From: Gautieria morchelliformis
Lineage: Eukaryota > Basidiomycota > Agaricomycetes > Gomphales > Gomphaceae
Assembly (NCBI GenBank): GCA_015179125.1
Contig: WHVA01000053.1
Span: 281,150 to 345,149 of the forward strand
DNA length: 64,000 nt
Direction of reading: 5' to 3'
Of this stretch, positions 21,935 to 33,396 are shown one piece after another. Every line of letters starts with the position of its first letter. Positions within the stretch are counted from its first letter, which is position 1. The position numbers were made by a program, and so were the translations under genes. Below the pieces are notes generated by a model. The model was not told the origin of the DNA. It was given only the letters and a program-made list of their open reading frames with translations, and made no database searches.

Positions 21935-23600
21935 GGGAGGTCGCATGGTTTTCTCACCCCCCAAAGCTCTAGATAGCTATCTAGGGCTTCAAGGTCCTTG
22001 CATGACGACATGGGTTCCCATGTCACGTCGCCTAGGGTCCAGTGGACCTGGAACTCCAGGTACGTCGAGTTTATCCATCAATGTGCAATAATCTTGTCAA
22101 CGAGCCACTCCTCATCGTCATTTGCTCCAAAGTCATAAAATGACTTGGCCTCACGACGAGGGAATAATTTGTCGTTGTTAGCCTCGTATCGTCGTATGAG
22201 GCTTGAATGTTGAATGAAAGACTGGTGAAATACAATGGCTTTTCAGCTCGTCAGGAAGTTCAAGGGTCACCATCGAGGCATCGTTGTGAGCCTCGATGAC
22301 GTGGTACAGTCCAATGTACCACAGGACTAGTTTTCTGGCTCTTCCTTTCGGGAGAGTTAGGTTCTGGGTCAAGAGGTAGACGCGGTCGTTGGCCGCGTAC
22401 CTGTCGCTCGCCATACATTTCTTGTTTACATGAAACGTTTGTGTCACTCAATGCTCTATGATTGCATCGTGTGCCGCCATCAGGTTCCATCTTGCCTGAT
22501 GTGTGAACCGGGATACCCCTTTGAACGGGGTGTCTACGGCTATGGGGAGATCTATCCGCAGCATATAGCCGTGGTTCAGCTCGAAGGGCGCGAACCCTGT
22601 GGTCGCGCTGACGTTGCTGTTGAGGGCGACCTCAACCATCGGGCACTTTAATGCCCAATCCTTCTGGTCGTCTCTGATGACCGCGTGCAATATCTGTCCT
22701 ATCGAGCGGTTTGCCCGCTTGGTTGCTCCATCCGTTTGGGGATGGAAGGCAGTTGACATGAGGAGCTTAGTCCCCATGAGTCGCTGTAGTTCACGCCAAA
22801 AGATCAACATGAACTTTGAGTATCTATCCGAGACAATGGAATCGGGAACCCCATGGAGTCGAACGATCTCTTTCAGAAACAGCCAGGCTACTCCCTTGGC
22901 TGACATGCTCGTCGTTGTTGGGACGAGGTGTACGTGCGATGTTAGTCGGTCGATGACTACCATCAGGTAGTCACAGTCATTGGATTTGGGCAGGGGCCCC
23001 ATGAAGTCAATGCCAATCGACTGCCACGGCCTATCCGGAATGGGTAGGCTGTGTAGTAGGCCTTTGGGCCATTGTGGCCCGGTTTTTGTCATCTGGCACT
23101 TCGCGCACGATGTGCAGAATGACTCTATGTCTGGGCTCATGCCTGGCCACCAATATGACCTTCGAACGTAGTTCGAAGTCTTCAGATGGCCATAGTGACC
23201 GACTATCTGATGTGCTTGATTTCGATCAGCCTCCTTCCCCCCTGAAGAACAGAGCGGGGGACGGCAATGACGTCTCTCTTGAGCTGGTTCTTTGTCCAGA
23301 TCATCCTGTCTCAGATCCTGAATCTCGGGTGTGTGTCCGGGTATGCCATGATCTTCGCGAACATGGCGTCCCTATGGTACGCATCTCGTAAGACCTTGGA
23401 CAGTTCTATGCCCTGCTCAATGATCCGGCGCAGGGGTGCGCTGTCATTTCCTGCGGCGATGACTCTGATGTCATCGTCGTCGTCGTCGCGTGATGCGGCG
23501 ATGCTTGCGGGCTTTTGTGAGCCCTCGTTTGATGCGGCGGATTCCATTATTCTCGCCTCTGTCTTCTCCGCGAGGCGTTTAGACCGTCTCGTCGCCGCTG
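21935..23600 (-). pseudogene. Element B integrase and chromodomain
   Basis: HQIVGHYGHLKT-type zinc region and CTSCAKCQMTK. The core has IGIDFMGPLPKS (Asp), IVSDRYSKFM (Asp) and FHPQTDGATKRANRSIG, where the catalytic Glu of TER is Lys. The C-terminal block NLTLPKGRARKLVLWYIGLYHVIE is followed by a chromodomain (WLVDKIIAH, TGA at 22078-22080, YLEFQVHWTLGDVTWEP, DLEALDSYLEL). The Glu-to-Lys change should abolish integration activity. Confidence 0.9.
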
Positions 23601-23620
23601 CTCACAGCTCAATATAACGG

Positions 23621-25240
23621 TCAGTGGGCAAATAACTCACCGTCCGGGTCTAAACGCGCGTCTGCGTTCACGAAGACGTGATCCGGGTGAGTGTCATCAC
23701 TCATGTCACTCTCGTAGTAGCACGACAGGCAGTCTGCTACCTTGTTCTCTACACCGTCAACATGTACGGTGTTGAAATTGAACCGTGAGAGAAACTCCCA
23801 CCATCTGACCTGGCGGTCAGATAGGCTCTTTTGGGTCTCGAAGTATTCGAGCCCTTTGTGGTCTGTGATGAGGGTGAACCTCTGTCCTAGCAGCTTGTCC
23901 TCCCATTTCATGAGAGCCTCGAGCACCACGATTGTCTCATGCTCGTGAGTCCAGTAGTGTTGCTGAGCAACACTGAACTTCTTTGACAAGAAGCCGGCAG
24001 GCCGACAGGTTTTCCAGTCGGGGCCTTGGCCGTGGACCACACCGACACCGGCTTTTGACCCATCGGTGATCACCCAGATCGGCTCTGGGCACCATGCATC
24101 TATTGGACGCAGGATCAGGGCCTTACAGGCCAATGCCTTAATGCTTTGCCAGCATTTGTCTAGTAGTGGCATCCATTCGAATGGATGGTTATTACGCGCA
24201 CAGCCCGATAGTGGGGTGGTATATGCACTAACATCTGGCATGTAGTGTGCCAGATACTGTACCAGCCCGAGGAAACGCTGGATGTCGTTGAACGTCCGTG
24301 GCCTGCGCCACTCGCGGATGCGTTGCATCTTATCCTCGTCAGCATGTACTCCTTGGCCATCGATGATGTGGCCAAGACACTCCATTCGGATGGAATAGAG
24401 GTCCACCTTTTTCTTGCTTAGAAAAAGGTGGTTCTTCCTCAGTCTGTCAAAGACAATATAGAGGTGCTCTTCATGCTCTTATATCGAGAGCGAGAATATG
24501 AAGATGTCCTCCATGTATACATGGACGAAGCGACCGATGCAGTCGCAGAAAATGGCTGTCATCAGCCATTGGAACGTTGATGGGGTGTTGCAGTCTCCCA
24601 TCTGTATCACTTGGCTCCTAGATGTGCAAAGGATCGTGGCACAGGCAGTCTTTGCTACGTGATCTGGATGAATCTGGATCTGCTCGTATGCTTCCAACAT
24701 ATCGAGTTTTGTTTGATACCAACAGTGAGCCATGTCGCTGTGGATGATATCTTGATCCGGGAAGGGCATGACGTCCTTCACCATGTTCTCGTTCTGCTGG
24801 CGCAGATCAAAGATGGTTCATAATGTACCGTTCTTTTTCGGCACACACAGCATGAGTACAGCCTGCTGCGCAACTGCCGGGATCCACCACTTTGCAATGT
24901 TCGGGGCACTTCGGTAGTCAATACCGCATGTGTTTGTTGGGATCGATGAGGTTGATCTCATGGTTGATCTCCAGTAGTGGCGGGAGTTCTAATGGAATTC
25001 CACTGACTAGGTCAGTGATTCGTTCCATCCATTCCTCGCGGAGGCGAGGAAGGTCATCATCCATGAGGATGATGGTGGTGGCTGGCTTAGAAGCCATTAG
25101 GCACTGTGTGCATCTATTAGGTCCCGTGGCGCGCGGAAGCGCTCTGCTTTTTCCCATCGCTTTCACCGTTAGGTGAGAGCGCCTCTCCTTATGATTGTAG
25201 GGCGAGTTCGAGGACGAGTCGTTCCACAACTCATCCTGCT
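23621..25240 (-). pseudogene. Element B reverse transcriptase and RNase H
   Basis: RT palm text QTKLDMLEAYEQIQIHPDHV and FVHVYMEDIFIFS: the YxDD box reads YMED. The connection MECLGHIIDGQGVHADEDK and FLGLVQYLAHYMPDVS leads into RNase H: VITDGSKAGVGVV, WTHEHETIVVLEAL and LITDHKGLEYFETQ. Stops interrupt RT between about 24410 and 24480 and again near 24784-24900. RNase H acids are kept. Confidence 0.9.
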
Positions 25241-25244
25241 GGCT

Positions 25245-25691
25245 TCAATGAGCGAGGCTAGGCTTCGGTGCCCGGGTGATTCTGCTCACCCGTGGCCCCT
25301 TGTCCTCGTTCGTCGATCCATCATCGTCGAACGAGACCTTGCCCATGGGGATTACTTCGTTCCCCTTGCGGATAGTCCCTGGGCTCGAGAAGTCCAGGGT
25401 TATGCCAAATCTCCTTAGGAACGGTGTCCCTAAGATTGTGTCGTAATATTCGTCATATGTTTCACAACCAAATTTAATGGTCGTGTTCGTTCCATAGTTG
25501 ATCATGGAATGGCTGCCTATGAAGGCTAGCTGCAGCGTAATTGGCTGTTCCAGGGAGAATGTCTTCATCTCTGTAGCTCGTGTGAATTCAGGGGATAGTA
25601 GTACCCCTTCACTGCTGCTATCTAGCAGGCAGTGGGCTTTTACGCCGTTTATTTCCCAGTTCCCAGTACCCTGACAGGGTACGGTTCTCAC
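25245..25691 (-). pseudogene. Element B aspartic protease
   Basis: Single-copy retropepsin domain. AHCLLDSSSEGVLLSPEF aligns with the DSG catalytic loop but reads DSS. It also has IGSHSMINYGTNTTIKFG and YDTILGTPFLRRFGITLDF (the ILG-x-PFL signature). The Gly-to-Ser change would impair the active site loop. Confidence 0.85.
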
Positions 25692-28600
25692 TGCGTGGGC
25701 GTGTTGGCCGCGTCCTATGCTTGCTTCGGTGGTGATACACTGGCTCGGCCACCTTGTCTGGCGTGACCAACGTGTGTGCCGCCATGACTTTCGTGGCGGC
25801 GTCGTCTTCTGGCACGAATCTGATCACACTGGACCTGTAGGTGGTGTCCTCCGCCTCTTCGTCCCATTCGTAATATTGGGACGGCTCAGGATCCCACACT
25901 TCAGCGGGTGCGTCTCCATTGTCCGGAGAGTCGTTGGGTTGGGAATCACCCTCCACCTCTTCATCAATTTGATGGAGAGAATTTTGACCGAGATCCGTCT
26001 CTGGATCCTCGGTCTCCTCTTCATGCCTCATGGCCGCTGTCCTGATACTGGACCTAAGCTGGGGGCACTCTGCTTTCTTGTGGCCAGGTTGGCTGCATTC
26101 AAAGCACGTAGTGCTGCTTTGGTTGCCGCTGGGCCGATCGTTAGGCCAGCCCAACGCTTTTGCTGGTGGGGCAGGTTGCTGGGACGATCCTGACGCTTGA
26201 GGCTGTTTAGCCTCAGGCGGGCATCCAGCTTGTGCTGGGTGTGGGGCGGCGGCCGCTGCACCACTCCATTTCTCGAGAACAGGCTGGGCCTGGTCAGGCC
26301 CGTCTGTGTCAATGGCTTGCTCCCTGTAAGCCGGGCAGCGCTTGCCATTGCTGCTGCGCTCTCTGCACGGCGCATCCCTATATTGTATCGGGATGCTTCC
26401 TCTATCATTCGGGCCATCTCGAAGAGTTGCTCTATTGAGCTGCTCTCGGCATTGTAGCCCTTTTTGAGGACTTCGTTGCACAGTGTTTCGCGCAGCGCTG
26501 ACACGAACCGTCTCCGGAACATGTAATTGTCTGGCGGCTGTATCATACGCGCCGTGTATTTCGTGAGCTCGTTCAGCATCTCCTGAATGGTCTTCATGCC
26601 CTGCATGACCACGTCGAATTTATTCAATGCGTGATGGTACGTCAGTGTGTGCAGGAACCTTTTTTGAAGGCCCTGCATCACTGTTTCCAGAGTCCAGCTG
26701 CAGACCTGGCGATCGAAGTGTTCTACGTTTCAAAGGAACCATTCCTGGGCTTCCCCGGTTAGGCGAGTGCCCACATAGCTGACCTGCATGTCTATGCTGG
26801 TTGGCCCTATGAGGCAGTTCATTTTCAGCCATCTTAAGACGGCTGCGACGAAGATCTCAAACTCTTCAAGGTCAGATCCCCCAGCGTATGGCTCGGGGTG
26901 AGCCAGCTTCACGCCAGCTTTCGTACCACAGACTTCTCTGGGTCTGTGTCCGCGGTGTCTGCTAACGCCACACAGATCATCCATGTGATCCCATCGTACA
27001 GCTCCAGCGGTACGACATCAGCCTGATCCGGGATTCCCTGGCCTTCCGTTAGGGCCATGGATCGCTCGCGTGGCTGTGACGCTGCGCGGGGCAGGCTGTT
27101 GTATGCCCTGATGGGCCCCGGGCCCGGGTCAGGCTCGGGATCGGGAGCATTTTGTGCTCTTGGGTCCAGGGGCATTTTGTGTCTGGTGTCCCCTGTCACC
27201 CCCACATTGCAGATCTGCAGCCTGCTGTTGTAGGCTGCGCGCGCCTGTCGTGCGTCCTGCACAGCTCGCATGAGCTGCTCATTGGGCTGCTGAGTGGTGT
27301 GGCTTTGGGCCACTGCTTCCTCAGCATTCTTCACTAGCAGCTCGAGGGCCCACATATAGCAGCGTGCGGCTGCGGCCTCTTTACGCTGCCAGTGTGCAAC
27401 TTCGAGCTCTAGGCTCTCGGTTGTCATTTCAGAGTCAGGCTCTGAGGTGACCTGTTCCCTGATGATCTGTTGGATCGTCTTGAGGCTGTCCATTGGGGCA
27501 GCCGGTTGCTCCTGAGGTTCATTCCTGAACCTCACGTCCTGTTCGACCGGGACGGCTGGCGGCGGCATTCGCTGCTTGTCTCACTCCTTTCATCGCGGGT
27601 CTTCCGCGTTGTGACTGCGTTCATTAGCTGCGGACTATCGCGAGCTCGGATGTGTTGTGTCGTTTTCCCCACATGGGCGGAGGGCCGTCTGGACGTTCTC
27701 CAGCGTGGCTGCGTCCTGCAGCCTGATCTCCTCCGCCTGGTTGGGTTCCTTGCCGATTGCCATTATGGCGGAGGCAACTGTCAAGATTGGTTTTTAGGCG
27801 TTAATATCATGTATTAGTGCACGCAGCGAATGCCCGAATGACTTGTGCGAATAGGTATGCCGTTCGGCGAATAGGTGAACCAATAAATGTTCACAAGATA
27901 AGAGGGCTGCCCGAGCGGAGCTCGCCCTATCTACAGTCGTAGCGAAATAGCCCATGGCACTTGACGATGTAACGTGCAAGGTGTCACGGAAGGGTTGTCT
28001 AAGTAGCGACAATCCCTTCGCCAGTGAAGGTTCTCCTTTGGAGCCCTTCGCCATCAGCACAGAAAATAGTTCGAAGGCTAAGGTAACGAAGATGAAGTAT
28101 GAGAACTCACCAGTGGTGTCTAAGTCCTCTTCTGGTCAAAGATAGAAATCTCCAGGAGAAGGCTCAAGACGATGATCACCGCGAGGTCAAGTTTGCACAA
28201 GATGGATGACGTATGATAATTGAACTGGAGAATATACATGCGAATGTAAACTACTTATATCGAATGCTCGTAAGGTATCAGCGAATAGGAAAGAGGCCGT
28301 CGTGAGTCAGGGTTGGATAGGGGTGCGCAGTCATGATACTAAGTAGATGGAATAAACATACAATAGAGTGAGGGAAGAGTGCGAACATGAAACGATGGAG
28401 AGTAAAGGTGGCGAAGGCACCTATGTATGAAATCATGTCTTGGGGCCCGCATATACACCACCCTGCATGGGTTCTTCATCTGCTGGGTTGATCCCACACG
28501 ACCTACGGGTAGGACGTCCCACGAACGCACCCTGCTCATATGAACACCAAAAGGGGGTTGGACCGAGAAGCTGATGGAGCTACTGATGAGCCATCATGCC

Positions 28601-29652
28601 AGGTAGGGATATCGATTGTGATTTGATGGTGTGCCTGCTGGCGAATGATGCGAGCAGCGAGTGGCTGTTCAGCAAAATGCAAGGAAGGGCTAACGGAGAT
28701 GACATAGGGCAGGAGTGGTCGAGGTGGAGGGCGAAGCCAAGCGAACACGGGGGAGGAGTGGCAAAAGGGGAAATGGGGATAACAAGGTGCAGGAAATACA
28801 CAAGTCATGACAATCTGATCATAGGAACATCATCAAAAGAGGGTTGAGCAGAGGAGGTGATAGGCTCAGCAATGACTGCCAAGTCAGTCCAAAGACGTCG
28901 ATCGTGCTTCGACAGCATGGCTATGGTAAATGGCGCAAACAGCGAAGATCGGTTGCCGAACACGGCGAGGGCGATCGGAACGAACACGGAGGTGGAGTGA
29001 GAAATGGGAGAACAGGGCATCTGAGTATGGGAAATAAACATGTCATGACAGCAACGTTGTCAAGCTGCAATGCTAGCTGATCATGCTTGTGGCGCATGAG
29101 CACACTCTGGTGCAGCGCATCCTGCACCTGCTTGTTCAGTGCCTCTGCTGTCTCGTGGTCGATGGCGTGAGCTCTCGAGCTCTTGCGACTTGAGCTCGAG
29201 TATTCCGAGCCCTGACCATCGTCTGGGGCTCGCCTTTTTTGCCATCGTCCCCCTTCGGGGACGATTGTCGTCGCTCTACTTCGTGAGCGGCGGTTCGAGT
29301 CGTGGCTTTGTGCCTGTCTCGACATTGATGCTCTGCTGTCTGATGACGGTGAGACTTCTCTGCCCTTTCCTTTGTCTCTGGGCAGAGGGGATTGGGGGGG
29401 CGGCACCGGCTTGTTGCCCGGCGTCGTCTCTTCCTCGACCACACTCAACAAGATATGGTCAGGGTTTTCCTCGTCCTCCATTGGGGGGATGAGGGCGGTG
29501 AGATCTACGATCTCTCTGTCTTCTGGTGTCCTGGACTCTTGGTCCAGGGTAGCATCAGCCGTCGTGTCGCTGGGCTGCGCCAGTGGTGTGGACCGTGAGC
29601 TCGTCGCTCGTGTCCATCTTCGACTGCATGGAATCATCACGCTTGCAGCCAA
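25692..29652 (-). pseudogene. Element B gag, split by a solo LTR
   Basis: N-terminus from 29652: a disordered Ser/Pro/Arg-rich leader, then a coiled coil (HETAEALNKQVQDALHQSVL ... LALQLDNVA) cut at 29055. The frame resumes at 27774 (IMAIGKEPNQAEEIRLQDAA), continues through an acidic/Pro-rich middle, the capsid block (SYVGTRLTGEAQEWFL, MQGLQKRFLHTLTYHHALNK, YMFRRRFVSALRETLCNEVL) and a CCHC knuckle (CFECSQPGHKKAEC, about 26090-26130). Additional stops and shifts occur near 26700 and 27570. Confidence 0.85.
27779..29050 (+). mobile_element. Solo LTR of family C inserted in element B gag
   Basis: 1,272 bp from TGTCAAGATTGG to GTCATGACA, flanked by the perfect 5-bp duplication GCAAC (27774-27778 and 29051-29055). 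Closely similar to 18208-19465. It defines the family's true ends and post-dates the insertion of element B. Confidence 0.93.
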
Positions 29653-29778
29653 CAGTAGAAGGTCTACTGGAGGGTCTCAATGATGTTTAGTCGTCGACGC
29701 AGCGATCTTTTTCAAGATTGCTTTGAATCCACAATCGGTTGGCCACGTGGCGATCAACCGCAGGATAGTTCAAAAAGG

Positions 29779-29992
29779 TGTAAAGATGTCTATCTTAAGC
29801 CTTAAGTCACAAGAGCACGACAGAACTTGACCAATGTGTGGTATTCTGATGCTACATAGTGACAGTGTAAGGGTAAGATGCGATGGGAACCGCTGGCCGG
29901 TTCCCACGCATAAACTATACAGTGGGTCCCTAAGGGGCCCACTGGGATTATGTAATAACTAGTATACATGTATGATATCTAGGTTATTTACA
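29779..29992 (-). repeat. 5' LTR of element B
   Basis: 214 bp, TGTAAAG to TTTACA, followed outward by the CCCAG target duplication. The adjoining internal sequence reads CCTTTTTGAACTATCC on the minus strand; I could not match it to a tRNA 3' end. Confidence 0.95.
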
Positions 29993-30078
29993 CCCAGGAA
30001 AGGGTGTATACCCCATTGTCTAAACATCAATAGTTATATATCTTTGTACTATACATGTGGGAACAAAGGACGAACATA

Positions 30079-30433
30079 CACTGGAGGGATATAAAAAATT
30101 TCTGGTCTGAAAAACTGTTCAAAAAACTTTAATAAAATTTTGTGTTTTTGTTAGAATATGTTGAGCAAGAAATTTGTAAAAAAGTTTAAAGTTTTTTGCA
30201 GGGTTTTTTATGTCTGTTTATAAGTTTCTTTGTGAAAACACAAAGAAACCTATGAAAAAACCCTGAAAAAAACTTTGAAATTTTTTCCAATTTTCTTGCT
30301 CAACAAATTCTAATAAAAACACAAAATTTTATTATAGTTTTTTTTTACATAAAAAACACTAAAAATATTTGGAAAATCTTTACAGTTTTTTCAACAGTTT
30401 TTCAGACAAGAAAACTTTTTTATGCCTGCAGTG
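30079..30433. mobile_element. Second CACTG-ended MITE
   Basis: 355 bp, CACTGGAGGGATATAAAAA to TTTTTTATGCCTGCAGTG, with the TCTGGTCTGAAAAACTG inner repeat. Flanked by ATA on both sides (30076-30078, 30434-30436). It shares the palindromic AT-rich core (TTTCTTTGTG-type hairpin) with 1829-2118 but is about 65 bp longer. Confidence 0.85.
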
Positions 30434-30436
30434 ATA

Positions 30437-31092
30437 CAGGGAACTATGTAAGAAGCCAAGGCTTTGGGACTGGACTTGGGAACAGATCGTAACAAGTCCC
30501 ATGGTCTATAGAAAGGATTCTGAACAGACACATTTCCATTGCCAAAAATACTGGAAAGAAGCCTCATTCTGGAATGCCTTGACATGTGTGACACCATGAC
30601 AATTCAATGTTTCTTCCGCAAGGCATGGCGCTACATGGACACATATTCATAAGGTTCCCACTCTTGTCAGGTCACTGACTCTTCAGTTGCAAGAAGGGGC
30701 TCAATGCACAGCAGGCTGCTTTTGCTGTGAAAAAAAAAATACAAATCTCATCATAAGGTTGGACTTCCCACTGATATTCTCGCCTCAATACCACCATAGA
30801 GAACTATTCTACATACTTGTATTCATTTTCTGAGGTGGTTCATGTAAGCCCTTATTTGTTGAGGCCTCAATGTTCTCATTCTACCCCGGGAGGTCACTCA
30901 GCATTGGAAAGCTGTTGGAGCTATTCCAGAGTTGGTTTTCAGGGAAGCTTGTGTTGAAGAGTGCTTTGATTAAGGACGTGTGTTGGAGTTAGTTAATCTC
31001 ACATTGTTTTCTGGGTACTGTATAGTGCGCGCTCGGCGCCTAATAATACCAGCCGCCGGTTTTCCTACTGCAACCACCCCTCGAACTTCTAC
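30437..31092. other. No gene seen
   Basis: Short ORFs only, with no recognisable domain and no repeat shared with the rest of the window. Confidence 0.5.
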
Positions 31093-31290
31093 ATGCACCG
31101 TACTGAGGGGCGGCCTATGGTGCACGTGCACCGTACGGAGGGGCGGCCTACAGTGCAGGTGCACTGTTGTGAGATGCGGCCTATGGTGTACGTGCACCCC
31201 GGGTATTGTGCATGTGCACCGTGCGGAGGGGGCGGCCTATGGTGCACGTGCACCATACGGACAGGCGGCGGGCTACGGTGCACGTGCACT
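31093..31290. repeat. 33-bp-period minisatellite rich in GTGCACGTGCAC palindromes
   Basis: Units around TGCACCGTAC-GGGGCGGCCTATGG repeat with a period near 33 bp (units at 31095 and 31128, then degenerate ones). Each carries a GTGCACGTGCAC-like palindrome. Because 33 is a multiple of three, an open frame runs through the array; I do not regard it as a proven gene. Confidence 0.75.
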
Positions 31291-31368
31291 ACTGAGGACG
31301 GCGGACGCGAGGGGACGGTTCAGGTGAACCGCATGTGGAGGCGTAGGAATGGGCGTCTGATTTGAACA

Positions 31369-31440
31369 CGCGTGTAATTTACACCAGGTTGTACATATAG
31401 GTTACAACAGGTAATTGTAATATACAGCAGGTTGTACATG
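31369..31440. repeat. Dispersed short repeat, inverted copy of 5955-6013
   Basis: TTGTAATATACAGCAGGTTGTACATG and neighbouring text match the reverse complement of 5955-6013. Too short to classify. Confidence 0.5.
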
Positions 31441-31677
31441 ATTCCATCAGTCGGCGTCTGACGGTTATCCGCGTGTGGTGGACACAAGTGGACGCGTTAG
31501 ACTTCAGTAAATTCACATGATCGAAATCGGCCGAAGCTAATATACCAGTATATTGCCAACATATACTCTCTAATCTACTGGTGTACTTATCATTATATGG
31601 GACGTGAGCTCCGGGCATAAGAATGCCAGGTTTACATACCATCCTCAGAACTGTTTTCTAACTCACACTCATACGGA

Positions 31678-32938
31678 ATGCATACCATCTCCGTTCAGTC
31701 CTTGACATATTCGCATGCACCGTTGACGCAACCTTCGTTGGTTGATATTCATTTACAACTTCCTCCTGCTTCAAGAACGCTCATTATCGGTGCTAATGGC
31801 GGTTATTCACATTGGAATTTCCTCTATATGTATGATCGTGGTTGACGAACATTTTCAGCCGGAAAGTCAACGCTGCTACAAGTCTTAGGAGGAAAGCGAA
31901 TGACCATGGGGTCTGATGCGAGGGTTTTGGGCAGAGATGTTTTCAGAGATTCGCCACCGGTTTGTCCGTGGGTTACGTGTTATCTGACGTTATTGAACTG
32001 TTCTGTTTAAGGGGGTTATTTACCTGGGCACCGAATGGTAGTGACCATAGCCTTTTTTTTCCTGAGAAAATATTTATATGGGTTGACACAGGGGTATGAA
32101 TCCCGTCGTTCGTGGCGACATATTGGTATCCGCCTTTCTTGATTCGGTCGGTGGGTACAGACACAAAGCACGACGTGATGAACTCCTTGACATGCTCGAT
32201 GTGGATCTTGACTGGCACATGCACGCGATATCGGACGGAGAGAGACGTCGAGTACAGCTCGTGATGGGATTGATGGCCGAATGGGATGTCCTACTACTGG
32301 ACGAGGTGCAGGAGCAAAACAGCTAGGATAATATGGTCTGCTCATCTATTATAGGCTACAGTTGACTTGGACGTTCTCGTCAGAGATGATCTCCTGGCTT
32401 TCCTCAGACGAGAGAGTGAGACCAGGGGTGCAACTATACTCTGTGGGCACATCCAGTCATGTTTACGATGACCATCTAATTCAATGCATGCAGATGCTAC
32501 ACATATTTTCGATGGTAAATCATTGATCCTTTCCCCCCTGTTTTTTATTAATTTCTTGTCAACCTGTTTGACCTGCCTGCAGGTTTGGATTCGTTCCCGA
32601 CACACGTACTGCACATGAGGTTTGGAACCTTTGTCACAGCGCCCATAGAGTGGAAACCGACGTCAGCCGTATCTTACTGCTCCCTCAATGCAATCGCTCT
32701 TCGGTGGTTGAAGGAAGATAAGAGTTATCGGAAGCAAGAGGAAGACCAAGGGAATAGGACTGAAACACGAGGTGCACGTAAAGATCAGGTGCGGATTATT
32801 TTCTCACAGGCCACCTCATTTCTGACTCGCTACAGATCACTCCAAGTGATTCCGAGGTATTTTACAAGAAGTGAGTTCCAAGTCGATGTGCAGTTACGTT
32901 ACTTAAACTGCCACGCCAGGTATGACTATGGTCACTAA
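31678..32938 (+). CDS. CAF16-like ABC-type ATPase (no membrane domain)
   Basis: A soluble single-domain ABC ATPase of the yeast CAF16 type (associated with CCR4-NOT in yeast). Nine exons splice without breaks: 31678-31801, 31859-31959, 32012-32037, 32092-32305, 32355-32442, 32494-32514, 32583-32788, 32836-32870 and 32920-32938. The protein has a Walker A (GANGAGKST, split by intron 1), YLGTEWGMNPVVRGDI, the signature SDGERRRVQLVMG, Walker B VLLLDEATVD, the H-loop ATHIFDG, and the family C-terminus (PSDSEVFYKKYDYGH, ending TAA). Introns are 38-68 nt with GT-AG ends. Appears intact. The regular exon structure is the best sign that this island is ordinary host DNA. Confidence 0.9.
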
Positions 32939-33132
32939 GCGATAGGCCACGTTATTAGACATACACGAGCTCAGCCTCGGGAAACAGAGTTACTCACATG
33001 TTATCTTTTATGTCGAGTTGTAATTCATTACCATCGATGGAACGTGATTGTTAAAGTTGATGCAAAGCTCAAAGCAATCAAAGTGAATTTTGCGAGCTCC
33101 TTCTGATGTCTGCTAATTTAGTGGACAAGTTC

Positions 33133-33396
33133 CTACTGACCCTCGGCCGGGTCCAGGACCATCTCCTTTGTCTTCGAGTTCGAACTGATGCACACGAACT
33201 TCTCGATCCCTTTGCATGAGACCATCTCATGGTGGGGGTGGTGGTCATCCGATATATCATGACCAGTGAGCCTCCTCCATCTCAGGGCCGCAACAGTGCT
33301 AATTTTCTCCAGGAATCTCATTCCTTGCACCCGTGCACCATGGCGCATGCAGCCTGTCGTCATGACCGTATACTTGGAATGTTTGTTAAAATCCAA
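33133..33396 (-). CDS. Hypothetical protein fragment
   Basis: Minus-strand frame with plausible composition (MTTGCMRHGARVQGMRF, LRWRRLTGHDISDDHHPHHE, KFVCISSNSKTKEMVLDPAEG). A second good frame just upstream (FVAGERIALFPAPAATYLMK, LGAYLPEDLGRLWIL, about 33390-33520) points to a longer gene joined by a splice or broken by a shift. I do not recognise the family. Confidence 0.35.
   Translation of the reverse strand: MDFNKHSKYTVMTTGCMRHGARVQGMRFLEKISTVAALRWRRLTGHDISDDHHPHHEMVSCKGIEKFVCISSNSKTKEMVLDPAEGQ

Larger units (their letters stand above)
19578..29992 (-). mobile_element. Full-length Ty3/gypsy element B
   Basis: Two 214-bp LTRs (19578-19791, 29779-29992) are flanked by the 5-bp duplication CCCAG (19573-19577 and 29993-29997). 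Minus-strand order is 5' LTR, gag, protease, RT, RNase H, integrase, chromodomain, extra ORF, polypurine tract, 3' LTR. A 1,272-bp solo LTR of another family sits in gag, so the original length was about 9.1 kb. The LTRs differ at 4 of 214 positions by eye, all transitions. Stops and catalytic replacements suggest an inactive copy. Confidence 0.95.

Noticed and set aside
31093..31365. Cys-rich repeat protein encoded by the minisatellite
   Set aside because: Open frames exist on both strands because of the 33-bp period; no start context, homologue or splice supports a gene.
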